DNA from: DATBRC01 sp036560485
GTDB taxonomy: Bacteria > Pseudomonadota > Gammaproteobacteria > Burkholderiales > Burkholderiaceae_D
Direction of reading: 5' to 3'
Length of the DNA stretch: 38,208 nt
Assembly: GCA_036560485.1 (NCBI GenBank)
Contig: DATBRC010000008.1
Coordinates: 1 to 38,208, forward strand
The notes below the pieces were generated by a model. It made no database searches. It saw only the letters and a program-made list of their open reading frames with translations, and was not told the DNA's origin. A program made the position numbers and the translations under genes. Within the stretch, counting starts at the first letter, position 1. Each line of letters opens with the position of its first letter. Below, piece by piece: positions 1-9,242 of the stretch.

Positions 1-12
1 CTCATGTCGGTT

Positions 13-1140
13 TTATTTTGATGTATTAAATCGAATCATTTTTTTAACGGCATGGCCGCCTAAATTTTTGCAAGCTGCAAATAGGCCGCGCAATGTGTAT
101 AGATTGAATGCGACTAATCCCATGCGTTCACGGCGATCAGACATCCAGTCCTTTTTATAGTCGTCATCTCCGGTCAGATAATCCACTTCCCGGACTTTGT
201 CCACATCAATCACTTGCCGCATTAATCGTGCAGTTAAAATCGTGCCGATTGAGAATGACGCGAATTGTTCGTCGTAAGCGAGTTTGTAAATGGATGCGAC
301 GTTGTTATACACGATCCAGATTTGTGCAGCAGCCGGTTGCTCGTCAATGTAGGCAATTCCCAAGCGCAGCCAACCTTGTTCTGCGCAAGTATGAATAAGA
401 CCTGGTATAAACGCAGGGTAGGTTTCCGGTGTTTTCCAACTTGCATGATAAATTCTTTCATAGGCATCGATGCCGACGTCCAATTCATCGGGGGTTGAAA
501 AAATCCGGATACGTAAGCGATTTGAATTTTCCAGTTGTTTTGATTTTCGTTCCAGAGTATTTCGCAGCTTTGATGGCAAGGCGTCGCAGTATTCCTGGAA
601 TGTTCGGCCATTGACCTTGAGATACCAATTCCCGAAACAAAAATAACGCTGTACTGCCATGCCGTTTTTGCGAAAGGCGTTGATCAGACTTCTGAATATC
701 TGCGAATCGGCTTCCATCGGGCGTAAATCGATTGTGTCCCAGCGAGGCCGTTCTGTTGCAATTGTTTTGATCAAGGCTTGTAAATTTTCTTCTAAAGCGG
801 ATGCAGGTAACGCGTGTGATTTGCCCATAATCGGACTGAAGAGCGACGTGTAGAAAGTTGACAGTGCAGTGAGATGGCGGGAAGAAAATCGCTTTTGTGC
901 TGATGTTTGATGGCACAGCGGCAGAATCAGGAGAGGCTCCCTTGGTTCTGCATCAGATTCAATCCCATAAATCCGTAAAGACGTATTGTGTGGAAGGCCA
1001 GTCGCAACAAGATTGTGGAACCACGGAAGTGATTGAAAAATGCAAGGAGCCGCGCTGGTATCTGCGAATATCGCTTTATAGATAATGGGAAGGCTTTCAA
1101 AATCTTGATAGACGCATACTTTGTTCATGCAATGAACCAT
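13..1140 (-). CDS. FemAB/GNAT-like (Acetyltransf_6 type) acyltransferase
   Basis: The 375-residue protein has no signal peptide or membrane segment. Its C-terminal half resembles the FemAB/CelD-like GNAT fold: a basic stretch near residues 190-205 (LPSKLRNTLERKSKQL), then a region with an AQIWIVYNN strand and a VREVDYLTGDDDYKKDWM segment, the kind of Asp-rich motif seen in these enzymes. Family members transfer acyl or aminoacyl groups to glycans or peptidoglycan precursors and often sit in exopolysaccharide loci, so polymer decoration is plausible; the substrate is unknown. The gene is divergent from prsT and so outside the main operon. The start is uncertain: neither the first ATG nor the one four codons downstream has a good Shine-Dalgarno sequence. 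The TAA stop lies 13 bases from the window edge. Confidence 0.75.
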   Translation of the reverse strand: MVHCMNKVCVYQDFESLPIIYKAIFADTSAAPCIFQSLPWFHNLVATGLPHNTSLRIYGIESDAEPREPLLILPLCHQTSAQKRFSSRHLTALSTFYTSLFSPIMGKSHALPASALEENLQALIKTIATERPRWDTIDLRPMEADSQIFRSLINAFRKNGMAVQRYFCFGNWYLKVNGRTFQEYCDALPSKLRNTLERKSKQLENSNRLRIRIFSTPDELDVGIDAYERIYHASWKTPETYPAFIPGLIHTCAEQGWLRLGIAYIDEQPAAAQIWIVYNNVASIYKLAYDEQFASFSIGTILTARLMRQVIDVDKVREVDYLTGDDDYKKDWMSDRRERMGLVAFNLYTLRGLFAACKNLGGHAVKKMIRFNTSK

Positions 1141-1524
1141 TCTTGTTGTTTAAGACCAACCTGTGATCATAGATGAAAGCTCTTGTTGCGTTGCAACTCG
1201 TTTCGCGGCAGGAGCTTGCAGATCGATATCACAAATGATGACTAATCCCTGTAGGGTAATTCTTCCACTTTTGCCATGTTTGCAATTATTTTAGTATGGT
1301 AAATGTGCCTGAAAGCGACAATTTCATCCTAGGAAAGCACGTTATTTTTATTGGCAGGGTACACTTTACTATTTGCATACAGACCATTTTTAATTTTAGG
1401 TAAAACAAATATTTATTAACGGCAATTTGATGGTGTTCAGTTATTGCGAACCCGGCAAATCCTGTCGTATCGGTAAAATGAATCGCCTCGCATCGGAAAT
1501 GCGGATATGAATTTGAGGAAAACT
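1141..1524. other. Gene-free divergent upstream region of prsT
   Basis: This 384-base region separates the leftward acyltransferase from prsT and must hold both promoters. It is AT-rich from about 1261 to 1440. Two small palindromes are visible, GTTGCAAC at 1190-1197 and CCCTGTAGGG at 1247-1256, either of which could be half of a regulator site. A TTGGCA followed 17 bases later by TGCATA (about 1351-1379) is a poor sigma-70 match. I found no GG-N10-GC sigma-54 element with good flanks. There is no coding potential or RNA gene that I can support. Confidence 0.5.
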
Positions 1525-4299
1525 ATGGCAAGTATTACGAACAACAAAAAAGTATCGGTTGCAGTCTTTTCGGGAATGATAGTACTGACATCTGGCTTGG
1601 CAGGGTGCGGCAAATCCAATTCTATCGAGAAGCTGGTGGCAGATGCGAAGCAGTATCATCAAAAAGGCGATAACAAGGCAGCGATTATTCAGTTAAAGAA
1701 TGCCTTGGAGAAAAAACCGGACGATATGGATGTGCGTGCACTTCTTGGCTCAATTTATCTTGATACAGGCGAAGTTCAATCGGCAGAGAAAGAAATTCGC
1801 AAGGCAATAAGCCTGGGCATGAGTCCCGACAAGGAGGCGGCCGATTTGGGCAAGGCATTGCTGTTGCAAGGGCAATACCAAAAGGTGTTGGATGCAACAG
1901 GTGGCGCAAAGGGCGGTGCGGCTGTTTTGACGCTTCGCGGGAGCGCCTATCTCGCCATGGGGAAAAATGTTGAAGCCAAAGATTCATTTGATGCAGCATT
2001 AAATGCCAAGCCGGATGATGCAGACGCATTGATTGGATTGGCTAGATACGCTCTGGTGCAAAAGGATACAGCGGCTGCTTCTAATTATGTCGACCAGGCA
2101 GTAGCCAAAAATCCGGGCAATGTTGACGTGCTGCTTTTTAAGGCGGATCTGCTTCGTGCGCAGGGAAAGTTGGAGCTCGCGCTTGCTGCCTATGATGATG
2201 TGTTGAAAATCAAGCCGGACAATATTACCGCGCTGCTTGACAAAGCCAATTTGGAAATCGGCTCAGGAAAATTCGATGAGGCCAAATCAAATATTGATAC
2301 GGCGCGCAAAACAGCACCCAAATCGCTTCGTGTTTTTTATACGCAAGCCTTGCTCGATTTTAGGCAGGAAAAGAACACTGCCGCATTAGAGTCAGTGCAA
2401 CAGATTTTGCGCGTGGCTCCAGACGATATGCCGACCAATCTGTTAGCCGGTGCGGTGGAGAACGCGCTTGGTTCGACGCAGCAAGCAGAACAGCATTTGA
2501 GAAAATATCTGGAAAAAGACCCTAATAATGTCTATGCCCGAAAATTACTGGCTACCGCGTTAATCAAACAGGGTCAATTCCAGCACGCAATTGATGCATT
2601 AACGCCTGCGCTCAAGGCAGCGCAACCGGATCCGCAATTGCTTGCACTGGCTGGCGAGTCTTACATGCAATTGAAAGACTATTCAAAGGCAACCGAATAT
2701 TTTGAAAAGGCAAGTGCACTCGCGCCACAATTTGCGCCTTTGCATGCATCGTTGGGATTAAGCCGACTTGGCCAGGGTGACAGCGCCCGTGGCGTGACTG
2801 AACTGGAAATGGCAGCGAGCCTGGACCCAAAGTCCACCAAGGCGGGCACTTTGCTTGTGATGACGCATATGCGGCTCAAAGAGTACGACAAGGCGCTGGC
2901 AGCAGTCGCCACTTTGGAAAAGCAACAGCCGGATAATCCGCTCTTCCAAAACATGAAGGGAAGCATTTATCTCGGCAAGAAAGACATCAAGAATGCGCGT
3001 GCCAGCTTTGAAAAGGCACTTTCACTGCAACCGACGTATTTCCCTGCTGCGGCTAATTTGGCGCAACTGGATATGCTGGACAAAAAGCCGGATGATGCAA
3101 AAAAACGATTTGAATCCATTCTGGCAAAAGACAAAAAAAATGAAGCTGCTTTGAGCGCGCTGGGAACTCTGGCTTTATCTCAAGGGAAAAAAGAAGAGGC
3201 GACGGCTTTGTTTGAACGTGCAAGCAATGAAAATCCAGATGCAATTGCGCCTGCGATTCGCTTGATCGACCATTATTTGCAATTGGGTGAAAAGCAGAAA
3301 GCATTAACTCTGGCGCGCAAGCTGCAAGTTGCCAATCCAGGCAACGCTGATCTTTTGGATCGTTTGGCGCAAGCGCAACTGAGCAATGGCGACAAAGCCA
3401 GCGCGCTGGATACGTACGGCAAAGTGGCGGTGTTGTTGCCTGATTCGGCAATCGTGCAATTTCGGATCGCATCGATCCAGGCTGCGATGAAGAATACATC
3501 AGCCGCTTCCGATTCTCTCAAAAAGGCATTGGCGTTGCAGCCCGATTATCCGGATGCACAAATGGCGCAAATTACCTTGGAGGCAAACAAGGGGAATTTT
3601 GCACAAGCCATTGCGATGGCGCACCGGGTTCAAAAACAGCATGAAAAATCGCCGCTCGGTTATATGTTGGAGGGTGATGTGCTGATGGCGCAAAAAAATC
3701 CTCAGGCAGCAGTAAAAGCGTATGAGCAGGCGTATGCCCTCAATAAAAATGGCCCATTGCTCATTAAATTACATAACGCAATGAAGCAAGCCGGAAAAGG
3801 CAAAGAAGCAGACGCTCGTTTGACGCAGTGGTTGAAAGACCATCCTGCAGATATCGCTGTTCGTAGCTATATGGCCAATGCTTATCTGGCTGAGAATCAA
3901 AATAAGGCGGCGATTGATCAGTATCAGGCAATCTTGCATACGGATTCCACAAATATTGCAGCTTTGAACAACTTGGCTTGGGCTTATCAGCAAGAAAAAG
4001 ATCCCCGCGCATTGGAAATTGCCGAGAAAGCATACCAAGTGGCGCCAAATAGTGCTGCGGTATGGGACACATTAGGATGGATCCTGGTGGAAAAAGGCGA
4101 TACTGCGCGTGGCTTGCCGCTTTTGGAGAAGGCAGTTGCACAAGTGCCTACCGCATCTGACATGCGCTATCACTTCGCGCTCGGCTTGATAAAAGCGGGT
4201 GACAAGACCAAAGCGCGTCATGAATTGGAGCAATTAGTTGCCGCCGGTAAAAATTCTCCCAAGTTTGAAGAAGCGCAGACGTTATTGAAACAGTTGTAA
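1525..4299 (+). CDS. prsT: PEP-CTERM system TPR-repeat lipoprotein PrsT
   Basis: The 924-residue protein is made almost wholly of tandem tetratricopeptide repeats, with recurrent A-x-x-x-P-D/N turns such as ALEKKPDD, ALNAKPDD and VLKIKPDN from about residue 35 to the end. This matches the XrtA-locus PrsT family (TIGR02917, recognised from memory) in length and position. The N-terminus carries a lipoprotein signal: a hydrophobic stretch, then lipobox L25-A-G-C28. The annotated start is the ATG at 1525, because GAGGAA at 1515-1520 is correctly spaced; an in-frame ATG at 1507 would add six residues but has no ribosome site. PrsT is thought to act as a scaffold in EPS export or PEP-CTERM protein handling; its exact role is not established. 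A hairpin-rich 163-base gap separates it from the export gene, so it may be its own transcription unit. Confidence 0.93.
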   Translation: MASITNNKKVSVAVFSGMIVLTSGLAGCGKSNSIEKLVADAKQYHQKGDNKAAIIQLKNALEKKPDDMDVRALLGSIYLDTGEVQSAEKEIRKAISLGMSPDKEAADLGKALLLQGQYQKVLDATGGAKGGAAVLTLRGSAYLAMGKNVEAKDSFDAALNAKPDDADALIGLARYALVQKDTAAASNYVDQAVAKNPGNVDVLLFKADLLRAQGKLELALAAYDDVLKIKPDNITALLDKANLEIGSGKFDEAKSNIDTARKTAPKSLRVFYTQALLDFRQEKNTAALESVQQILRVAPDDMPTNLLAGAVENALGSTQQAEQHLRKYLEKDPNNVYARKLLATALIKQGQFQHAIDALTPALKAAQPDPQLLALAGESYMQLKDYSKATEYFEKASALAPQFAPLHASLGLSRLGQGDSARGVTELEMAASLDPKSTKAGTLLVMTHMRLKEYDKALAAVATLEKQQPDNPLFQNMKGSIYLGKKDIKNARASFEKALSLQPTYFPAAANLAQLDMLDKKPDDAKKRFESILAKDKKNEAALSALGTLALSQGKKEEATALFERASNENPDAIAPAIRLIDHYLQLGEKQKALTLARKLQVANPGNADLLDRLAQAQLSNGDKASALDTYGKVAVLLPDSAIVQFRIASIQAAMKNTSAASDSLKKALALQPDYPDAQMAQITLEANKGNFAQAIAMAHRVQKQHEKSPLGYMLEGDVLMAQKNPQAAVKAYEQAYALNKNGPLLIKLHNAMKQAGKGKEADARLTQWLKDHPADIAVRSYMANAYLAENQNKAAIDQYQAILHTDSTNIAALNNLAWAYQQEKDPRALEIAEKAYQVAPNSAAVWDTLGWILVEKGDTARGLPLLEKAVAQVPTASDMRYHFALGLIKAGDKTKARHELEQLVAAGKNSPKFEEAQTLLKQL

Positions 4300-4324
4300 T
4301 CGCTGGACAAAGAAGGGCTTCATG

Positions 4325-4392
4325 ACAGATAAACGGAAACCATCTGTGACATTCGATTTTATCTGCTGATGCTATGATAAAACTTTCCGTTT
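4325..4392 (+). repeat. Nested, mutually exclusive inverted repeats
   Basis: Three inverted repeats share bases. ACAGAT (4325-4330) pairs with ATCTGT (4342-4347). CAGATAAA (4326-4333) pairs with TTTATCTG (4358-4365). AAACGGAAA (4331-4339) pairs with TTTCCGTTT (4384-4392). The arms overlap, so only one pairing can form fully at a time. They lie just after the prsT stop and before the export gene, in what would be the 3' end of prsT mRNA or the leader of the EPS transcript. A regulatory fold is possible but unproven. Confidence 0.4.
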
Positions 4393-4401
4393 GTTAAAAC
4401 T

Positions 4402-4440
4402 GCTGCACCTTGTGCGACAGCTTGCCTTATATTTTTTCTT
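4402..4440 (+). terminator. Imperfect stem-loop with T-rich tail (terminator or attenuator candidate)
   Basis: GCTGCAC at 4402-4408 can pair with GTGC...AGC up to 4421: the inner GCAC/GTGC stem has a three-base loop and an outer GCT/AGC has a three-base bulge. It is followed by CTTGCCTTATATTTTTTC, with the longest T run at 4432-4437. The tract starts several bases after the stem, so efficiency is doubtful. It lies downstream of prsT and only 22 bases before the GTG start of the export gene. Confidence 0.35.
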
Positions 4441-4462
4441 CATTTTTTAAAAGGAAATTCAA

Positions 4463-5095
4463 GTGAATGCCCTGCACATCAATACAGCGCGATTGCTGAT
4501 TAATCTAGTGGCTGGAATTTTCATTGTTGCTCTAGGAGGCTGCGCCGACACCTCGCAAGATCTTTCCGCGGCCGCAAAGCAAGCTTCTGGACATGAATAC
4601 CTGATCGGCCCAGGCGACAATTTGAATATCACCGTCTGGCACAATCCGGAAGTGTCGATGACCGTCCCGGTACGCCCGGACGGGAAAATCACGACCCCGC
4701 TGGTAGAAGATTTGCCCGCAAGCGGCAAGACGGCAACGCAATTGGCGCGCGATATCGAAAAGGCGCTTTCCAAATTTATTCAACAGCCGGTCGTCACGGT
4801 CATCGTGACCAATTTTGTTGGGCCTTACAGTCAGCAAATTCGCGTCATAGGACAAGCCGCCAAGCCGCAAGCGCTTCCTTATCGTGAAGAGATGTCGTTG
4901 ATGGATGTGCTGATTGCAGTTGGCGGCATGACAGAATTCGCGGCCGGCAATCGGGCAAATATCGTCCGCACAATCGATGGCAAACAGCAGAAGATTCCTG
5001 TTCGATTGAATGATTTGATCAAGGATGGCGATGTATCCGCCAACATGCCGGTACGCCCAGGAGATGTGCTGGTGATTCCGGAAAGTTTTTTCTGA
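4463..5095 (+). CDS. XrtA-system exopolysaccharide export lipoprotein (Wza/OPX family)
   Basis: This 210-residue outer-membrane polysaccharide export protein forms part of the periplasmic and outer-membrane exit channel. A lipoprotein signal ends in lipobox L24-G-G-C27. The Poly_export domain covers about residues 45-118, starting YLIGPGDNLNITVWHN and containing VPVRPDGKITTPLV. An SLBB-like domain follows at about 124-175 (IRVIGQAAKP...LMDVLIAVGG), and the protein ends in RPGDVLVIPE. It is shorter than Wza and fits the compact exosortase-locus type (TIGR03027, from memory). The start is GTG at 4463 with AAGGA at 4451-4455, seven bases away; the nearby ATG at 4467 is out of frame. It is followed by the chain-length gene, as usual in this system. 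Confidence 0.92.
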   Translation: MNALHINTARLLINLVAGIFIVALGGCADTSQDLSAAAKQASGHEYLIGPGDNLNITVWHNPEVSMTVPVRPDGKITTPLVEDLPASGKTATQLARDIEKALSKFIQQPVVTVIVTNFVGPYSQQIRVIGQAAKPQALPYREEMSLMDVLIAVGGMTEFAAGNRANIVRTIDGKQQKIPVRLNDLIKDGDVSANMPVRPGDVLVIPESFF

Positions 5096-5196
5096 TATCT
5101 ACATTTGACTCGTATTCAATTGGACATCCGCAACGGATCGCGGCAAATTGATCATGCAAAAATGAATGAACACGTAATTTTGGAGAGCGGGACAAG

Positions 5197-6726
5197 ATGG
5201 AGGAATTGATTACTCAACTGCTTTCCCTTGCAAAGGGAGTGTGGAAATACCGTTGGTATGCAGTTGTCGTCGCGTGGGTTGTCGTGGTCGTCGGATGGGT
5301 TACGGTATACAAATTGCCGGACAACTATCAGGCATCTGCACGTGTGTACGTTGATACGCAAAGCATTTTGCAGCCTCTGATGTCCGGCATGACCAGCATG
5401 CCAAATGTCGAGCAGCAGGTCTCCATCATGAGCCGTACGCTTCTCAGCCGTCCCAATATCGAACGAGCGATGCGTATGGTGGACTTGGACTTGAAAGCCA
5501 AAACCGTTAAGGATCAGGAAAACTATATTGATGAGTTGATGTCGCAGATCAAGATCAATGGAACCATGCGCGACGACATCTATACGATTACCTACAACAA
5601 TAAAAATCCCAAACTCGCGAAAGATGTTGTGCAATCTTTCCTGACTATTTTCGTTGAAGGCAGTTTTGGCGATAAAAAGCAGGACTCTGAAAAGGCGGTG
5701 CGCTTTATCGACGATCAGATCAAGAACTACGAAGATAAACTGACCGCCGCAGAGAATTCGCTCAAGGATTTTAGGCTGAAAAATGCAAGCTTGTTGTCGC
5801 GCCCGGGAACCGATTACGGATCAAAGCTGGTCGAGACGACAGAGACGCTCAATCAGGCACGGCTGGATTTGATGGAGGCAGAGCAATCGCGCGATGCCAT
5901 TAAAAAGCAGATTGGCGGTGATGATTCTGCAGGCAAGGCAGATTCTACTCCTGCCAAAATCGTCAATCCGGAACTCGATGAGCGCATTCAGACATTGAAT
6001 AAAAATCTGGATACGTTGCGGCTTCAATATACGGAAGAATATCCGGACATTGTCTCAACCAAGCGCTTGATCGCGCAACTTGAAGCACGCAAAGTAGAAG
6101 AATCCAAGTTGAAGAAAAACACCAGTGATCCAGGTCTGAACTATAGCCCGATGCTGCAGCAACTCAAAGTATCGCTGTCGCAAGCCGAAGCAAGAGTGGC
6201 AGCAATGAAGGCGCGGGTGGATGAATATAATTCTCGCCTCGGCCGTATGAGAGCATTGAGCAATGCGGCTCCTGAATTGGAAACACAGCTGGCGCAATTG
6301 AATCGCGACTATCAAATCAACAAAGAGAATTACGAAAAGCTGGTGAGCCGCCGTGATGCCGCAAAATTATCCGGAGAATTGAGTGCGACGACGGACATGA
6401 TGACTTTCCGAATCATTGATCCGCCGACAGTTCCTATTACGCCGGCCGGACCCAAGCGTTTGCTATTGGCATCACTGGTATTTGTGGGCGCTATTTTAGC
6501 CGGCATCGGTACGGCGTTCTTGATGAGCCAAATGAGACCGACATTCCTGACGCAAGGCAGCTTGCGTGATGCGACAGGATTGCCGATTCTGGGCACGGTT
6601 GCAATGAATTGGACCGACAATCAAAAAATCAAGAGAAGAAAAAGCCTTTACGCTTTTGGAGCGTCGTTTATCTCTCTATTGGTTTTATATGGTGGAGTGA
6701 TGACTCTATTCTTTCTTAAACAATAG
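5197..6726 (+). CDS. XrtA-system polysaccharide chain-length determinant (Wzz/GumC-like)
   Basis: The 509-residue inner-membrane co-polymerase has an N-terminal transmembrane helix at about residues 19-39, a large periplasmic domain with long coiled-coil stretches (roughly 165-220 and 255-380), a proline-rich PPTVPITPAGPKR segment near 408-420, a second helix at about 422-442 and an extra C-terminal helix at about 484-507. The family (TIGR03007, from memory) sets polymer length and works with the tyrosine autokinase encoded next. A purine-rich GGAGAGCGGGA lies just upstream of the ATG at 5197. About 100 bases separate it from the export gene, with no strong hairpin noticed in that gap. Confidence 0.92.
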   Translation: MEELITQLLSLAKGVWKYRWYAVVVAWVVVVVGWVTVYKLPDNYQASARVYVDTQSILQPLMSGMTSMPNVEQQVSIMSRTLLSRPNIERAMRMVDLDLKAKTVKDQENYIDELMSQIKINGTMRDDIYTITYNNKNPKLAKDVVQSFLTIFVEGSFGDKKQDSEKAVRFIDDQIKNYEDKLTAAENSLKDFRLKNASLLSRPGTDYGSKLVETTETLNQARLDLMEAEQSRDAIKKQIGGDDSAGKADSTPAKIVNPELDERIQTLNKNLDTLRLQYTEEYPDIVSTKRLIAQLEARKVEESKLKKNTSDPGLNYSPMLQQLKVSLSQAEARVAAMKARVDEYNSRLGRMRALSNAAPELETQLAQLNRDYQINKENYEKLVSRRDAAKLSGELSATTDMMTFRIIDPPTVPITPAGPKRLLLASLVFVGAILAGIGTAFLMSQMRPTFLTQGSLRDATGLPILGTVAMNWTDNQKIKRRKSLYAFGASFISLLVLYGGVMTLFFLKQ

Positions 6727-6811
6727 TGTTGAAGAAAGATGTGTTTGGTTGTGAAACGATCCGGGCAAGGGCAGATAAGCGGCAAACGATTGAATGTAAT
6801 AGGGAGTAAGT

Positions 6812-7684
6812 GTGAGTATTATTGAAAAGGCGGCAGGACGAATCGGTCAGGGCGCGGCGGAGATCAAGCCGCTGCGTGACGATGTTGCTATGGCCGGCCA
6901 AAATGCCCAACAGCCGCAGCCCATCAAGGAGCCGGAAGCCCGGTCTCAGGAAAAGCGCGCTCCCAAACAGGTTGAAGTCAATCTCGCACGTTTGAATCAA
7001 TTGGGCATGGTGACGCCTGAAGGCGGCAGAACGCTGGTTGCAGAAGACTTTAGAATTATCAAGCGGCCTTTGATCAAAAGGGCCTTTGACAAAGGGAATG
7101 GTGCGGTTAACAACAGCAACCTGATCATGGTCACCAGCTCGTTGCCGAAAGAAGGGAAAACCTTTTGCTCGATTAATCTGGCGATGAGCATTGCGATGGA
7201 GAGAGACCACACCGTTTTATTGGTGGATGCGGATGTGGCACGGCCATCGGTGCTGAATTCTTTGGGTCTGCAATCCGAGCCAGGTTTAATGGATTTACTG
7301 CTTGATGAAAAACTCGATGTGGCCGATGTCATGCTCAAGACCAATGTCGATACGCTCAGCATTCTTCCGGCGGGAAGAAGCCACAAGCATGCGACAGAAT
7401 TGCTGGCAAGCCAAACCATGAACAGTCTGCTGAGCGAAATTTCAAAACGCTATCCTGATCGTATCGTCATATTTGATTCGCCTCCCTTATTGTTGACCAG
7501 CGAGGCGCATGTATTGGCAAGTCAAATGGGGCAGATCGTGATGGTAGTGGAAGCAGAAACCACTACGCAACATGCAGTCAAAGAAGCGCTTCGTCAGCTC
7601 GAAGGATGTGCCAACGTCAATCTGATTTATAACAAGACAAAAGATTTTGCAGGCCTGGAAGATTATGGTTATTACTATAGCTGA
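6812..7684 (+). CDS. XrtA-associated tyrosine autokinase (BY-kinase)
   Basis: The 290-residue cytoplasmic P-loop kinase has the three BY-kinase signatures: Walker A SSLPKEGKT (about 109-117), Walker A' VLLVDADVARP (about 135-145) and Walker B IVIFDSPP (about 218-225). It ends in YGYYYS, a compact Tyr cluster (Y285, Y287-Y289) that would be the autophosphorylation site. The family (TIGR03018, from memory) cycles phosphorylation with the chain-length protein to drive polymerisation and export. Residues 1-75 are a variable, charged linker. The start is GTG at 6812 with AGGGAG at 6801-6806. The 3' end overlaps the next gene by 20 bases. Confidence 0.92.
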   Translation: MSIIEKAAGRIGQGAAEIKPLRDDVAMAGQNAQQPQPIKEPEARSQEKRAPKQVEVNLARLNQLGMVTPEGGRTLVAEDFRIIKRPLIKRAFDKGNGAVNNSNLIMVTSSLPKEGKTFCSINLAMSIAMERDHTVLLVDADVARPSVLNSLGLQSEPGLMDLLLDEKLDVADVMLKTNVDTLSILPAGRSHKHATELLASQTMNSLLSEISKRYPDRIVIFDSPPLLLTSEAHVLASQMGQIVMVVEAETTTQHAVKEALRQLEGCANVNLIYNKTKDFAGLEDYGYYYS

Positions 7685-9227
7685 CAGGGGCAATACGGAA
7701 AAGCCATGCAGAGCCGGGCTCAATGTATTGGGTGCAGCGTCAGCATTGATGGTTGCATTGACGACGAATACGAATGCAGCTGAATGGAAAATCCAACCTA
7801 CAGCAGCGATACAAGAAACGTACAGCAGCAATATCAAACTTGCTGCGCAAGGTGCAGAAAAAAGTGATTTTGTGAGTGAGATAACACCCGGTATTTCCAT
7901 CATTGGAACCGGACGTGATTTGCAAGTCAATCTCAATTATGCGATGCAAAATCTTGTCTATGCCAACAACAGCAGTGCCGATACGATCAGGAATCAATTA
8001 AGTGCAAATGCACATGCAGTGCTGGTAGACGATTTGTTTTTTTGGGACGCTAGAGGCGCGATCACGCAACAAAATATTTCGCCGTTGGGTCCGCAGGCGT
8101 CTGACAACATCAACGACACAGGCAATCGTGCCAATGTAGAGACTTATACGTTGAGCCCTTATTTGCGCCACCGGTTCGGCGAAGCTGCCGTCACAGAGCT
8201 GCACTATACGCATGATGGAGTGCGCACGAACACCGCTCTATTAAACAGCAATATAGACACAGCGCTATTCAAGCTGGATAGCGGACGATCTTTCAAGACA
8301 TTGGGATGGGGTTTTCAATACAACGATCAAAAGACCAATTATGGCGATAGCACGCCGCCGGTAGAAATGCAGACGACATCGGCCAATCTCAGTTATCGGC
8401 TCACGCCAAGATTCAGCTGGACCGAAACATTTGGTTATGAGAAGAATAGTTACACTTGGAGCGGGGGTAATCCTGCGGGTCGTTTTTGGATGTCCGGGTT
8501 CTCGTGGGCGCCAACTGATAGAACCAGTATTTCAGCATCGGGCGGCAAGCGGTTTTATGGTACTACATACGCCCTTTCTTCCAGCGTGCGCAGTCGTACT
8601 ACGCTGTGGAGTTTAGATTATGCGGAAGACATTACTACGACGCAGGGACAATTTACGGCTCTAAACACATTAGACCAGTATTATTCGCTTCTGTATCCCT
8701 CGGACACCCCTGCTCAGCGTCAGCAGCAAATGAATCTAGACTACAATGCACTTCCAGGATTTTCTGTAAATCCAAATGCCCTATTTGCGAATAACTATTT
8801 CACCAATCGTATTTTTTTGCAGAAGAGGTTACAAGGAACGGCATTGCTGAAAAGCGGAAAGAGTAGTTTTCTTCTAGGTGGCTACTACACTGTACGGACA
8901 TCACAAACAGCTGCTACTTCAGACATCGCTTTATTTGGCACGTCCTCATTCACCGATAAAATAAAAGAAGCTGGTGCCAATGCTCAATGGAACTGGAAAG
9001 TTTTTTCACGTACCACAGCAAATTTCACTACAGATTACATACGCGCCAGCGCACCTACACTCGGTGGTAAATCCGACACCAAACGTGTAACGATAGGTTT
9101 GACCAAACAATTTCAACCTAAACTCGACGGCAGCATCGGATATCGCCATGTATTGCAGAAATCCAGTCAGGTTGTCGGCAAGATTACAGAAGACGCTGTT
9201 TTCGCGTCGTTGTTGATGCGATTCTAG
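7665..9227 (+). CDS. PEP-CTERM system-associated outer-membrane beta-barrel protein
   Basis: The 520-residue exported protein has a signal-like segment (LNVLGAASALMVALTT, ending ...NTNAAEWK), then AEWKIQPTAAIQETYSSNIKL and alternating aromatic/polar strands to a terminal phenylalanine (...VFASLLMRF), typical of outer-membrane barrels. Order and style match the exosortase-A-associated TIGR03016 family (from memory), whose role in EPS secretion is not defined. I place the start at the ATG at 7665, inside the autokinase gene: GGAAG lies just upstream though only three bases away, and a longer reading from TTG at 7647 would add residues before the signal. The overlap suggests translational coupling. 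At about 520 residues it seems somewhat long for the family. Confidence 0.82.
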   Translation: MVITIADRGNTEKPCRAGLNVLGAASALMVALTTNTNAAEWKIQPTAAIQETYSSNIKLAAQGAEKSDFVSEITPGISIIGTGRDLQVNLNYAMQNLVYANNSSADTIRNQLSANAHAVLVDDLFFWDARGAITQQNISPLGPQASDNINDTGNRANVETYTLSPYLRHRFGEAAVTELHYTHDGVRTNTALLNSNIDTALFKLDSGRSFKTLGWGFQYNDQKTNYGDSTPPVEMQTTSANLSYRLTPRFSWTETFGYEKNSYTWSGGNPAGRFWMSGFSWAPTDRTSISASGGKRFYGTTYALSSSVRSRTTLWSLDYAEDITTTQGQFTALNTLDQYYSLLYPSDTPAQRQQQMNLDYNALPGFSVNPNALFANNYFTNRIFLQKRLQGTALLKSGKSSFLLGGYYTVRTSQTAATSDIALFGTSSFTDKIKEAGANAQWNWKVFSRTTANFTTDYIRASAPTLGGKSDTKRVTIGLTKQFQPKLDGSIGYRHVLQKSSQVVGKITEDAVFASLLMRF

Positions 9228-9242
9228 TCGAGGCAAGTATCC

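Noticed and set aside
1325..1380. TTGGCAGGGTACACTT as a sigma-54 promoter for prsT
   Set aside because: The GG is present, but the bases ten positions on are TT, not GC, so the invariant -12 element is missing.
4308..4330. TGGACAAAGAAGGGC as a sigma-54 promoter for the export gene
   Set aside because: Spacing GG-N10-GC is right, but all flanking consensus positions fail, so it is probably chance.
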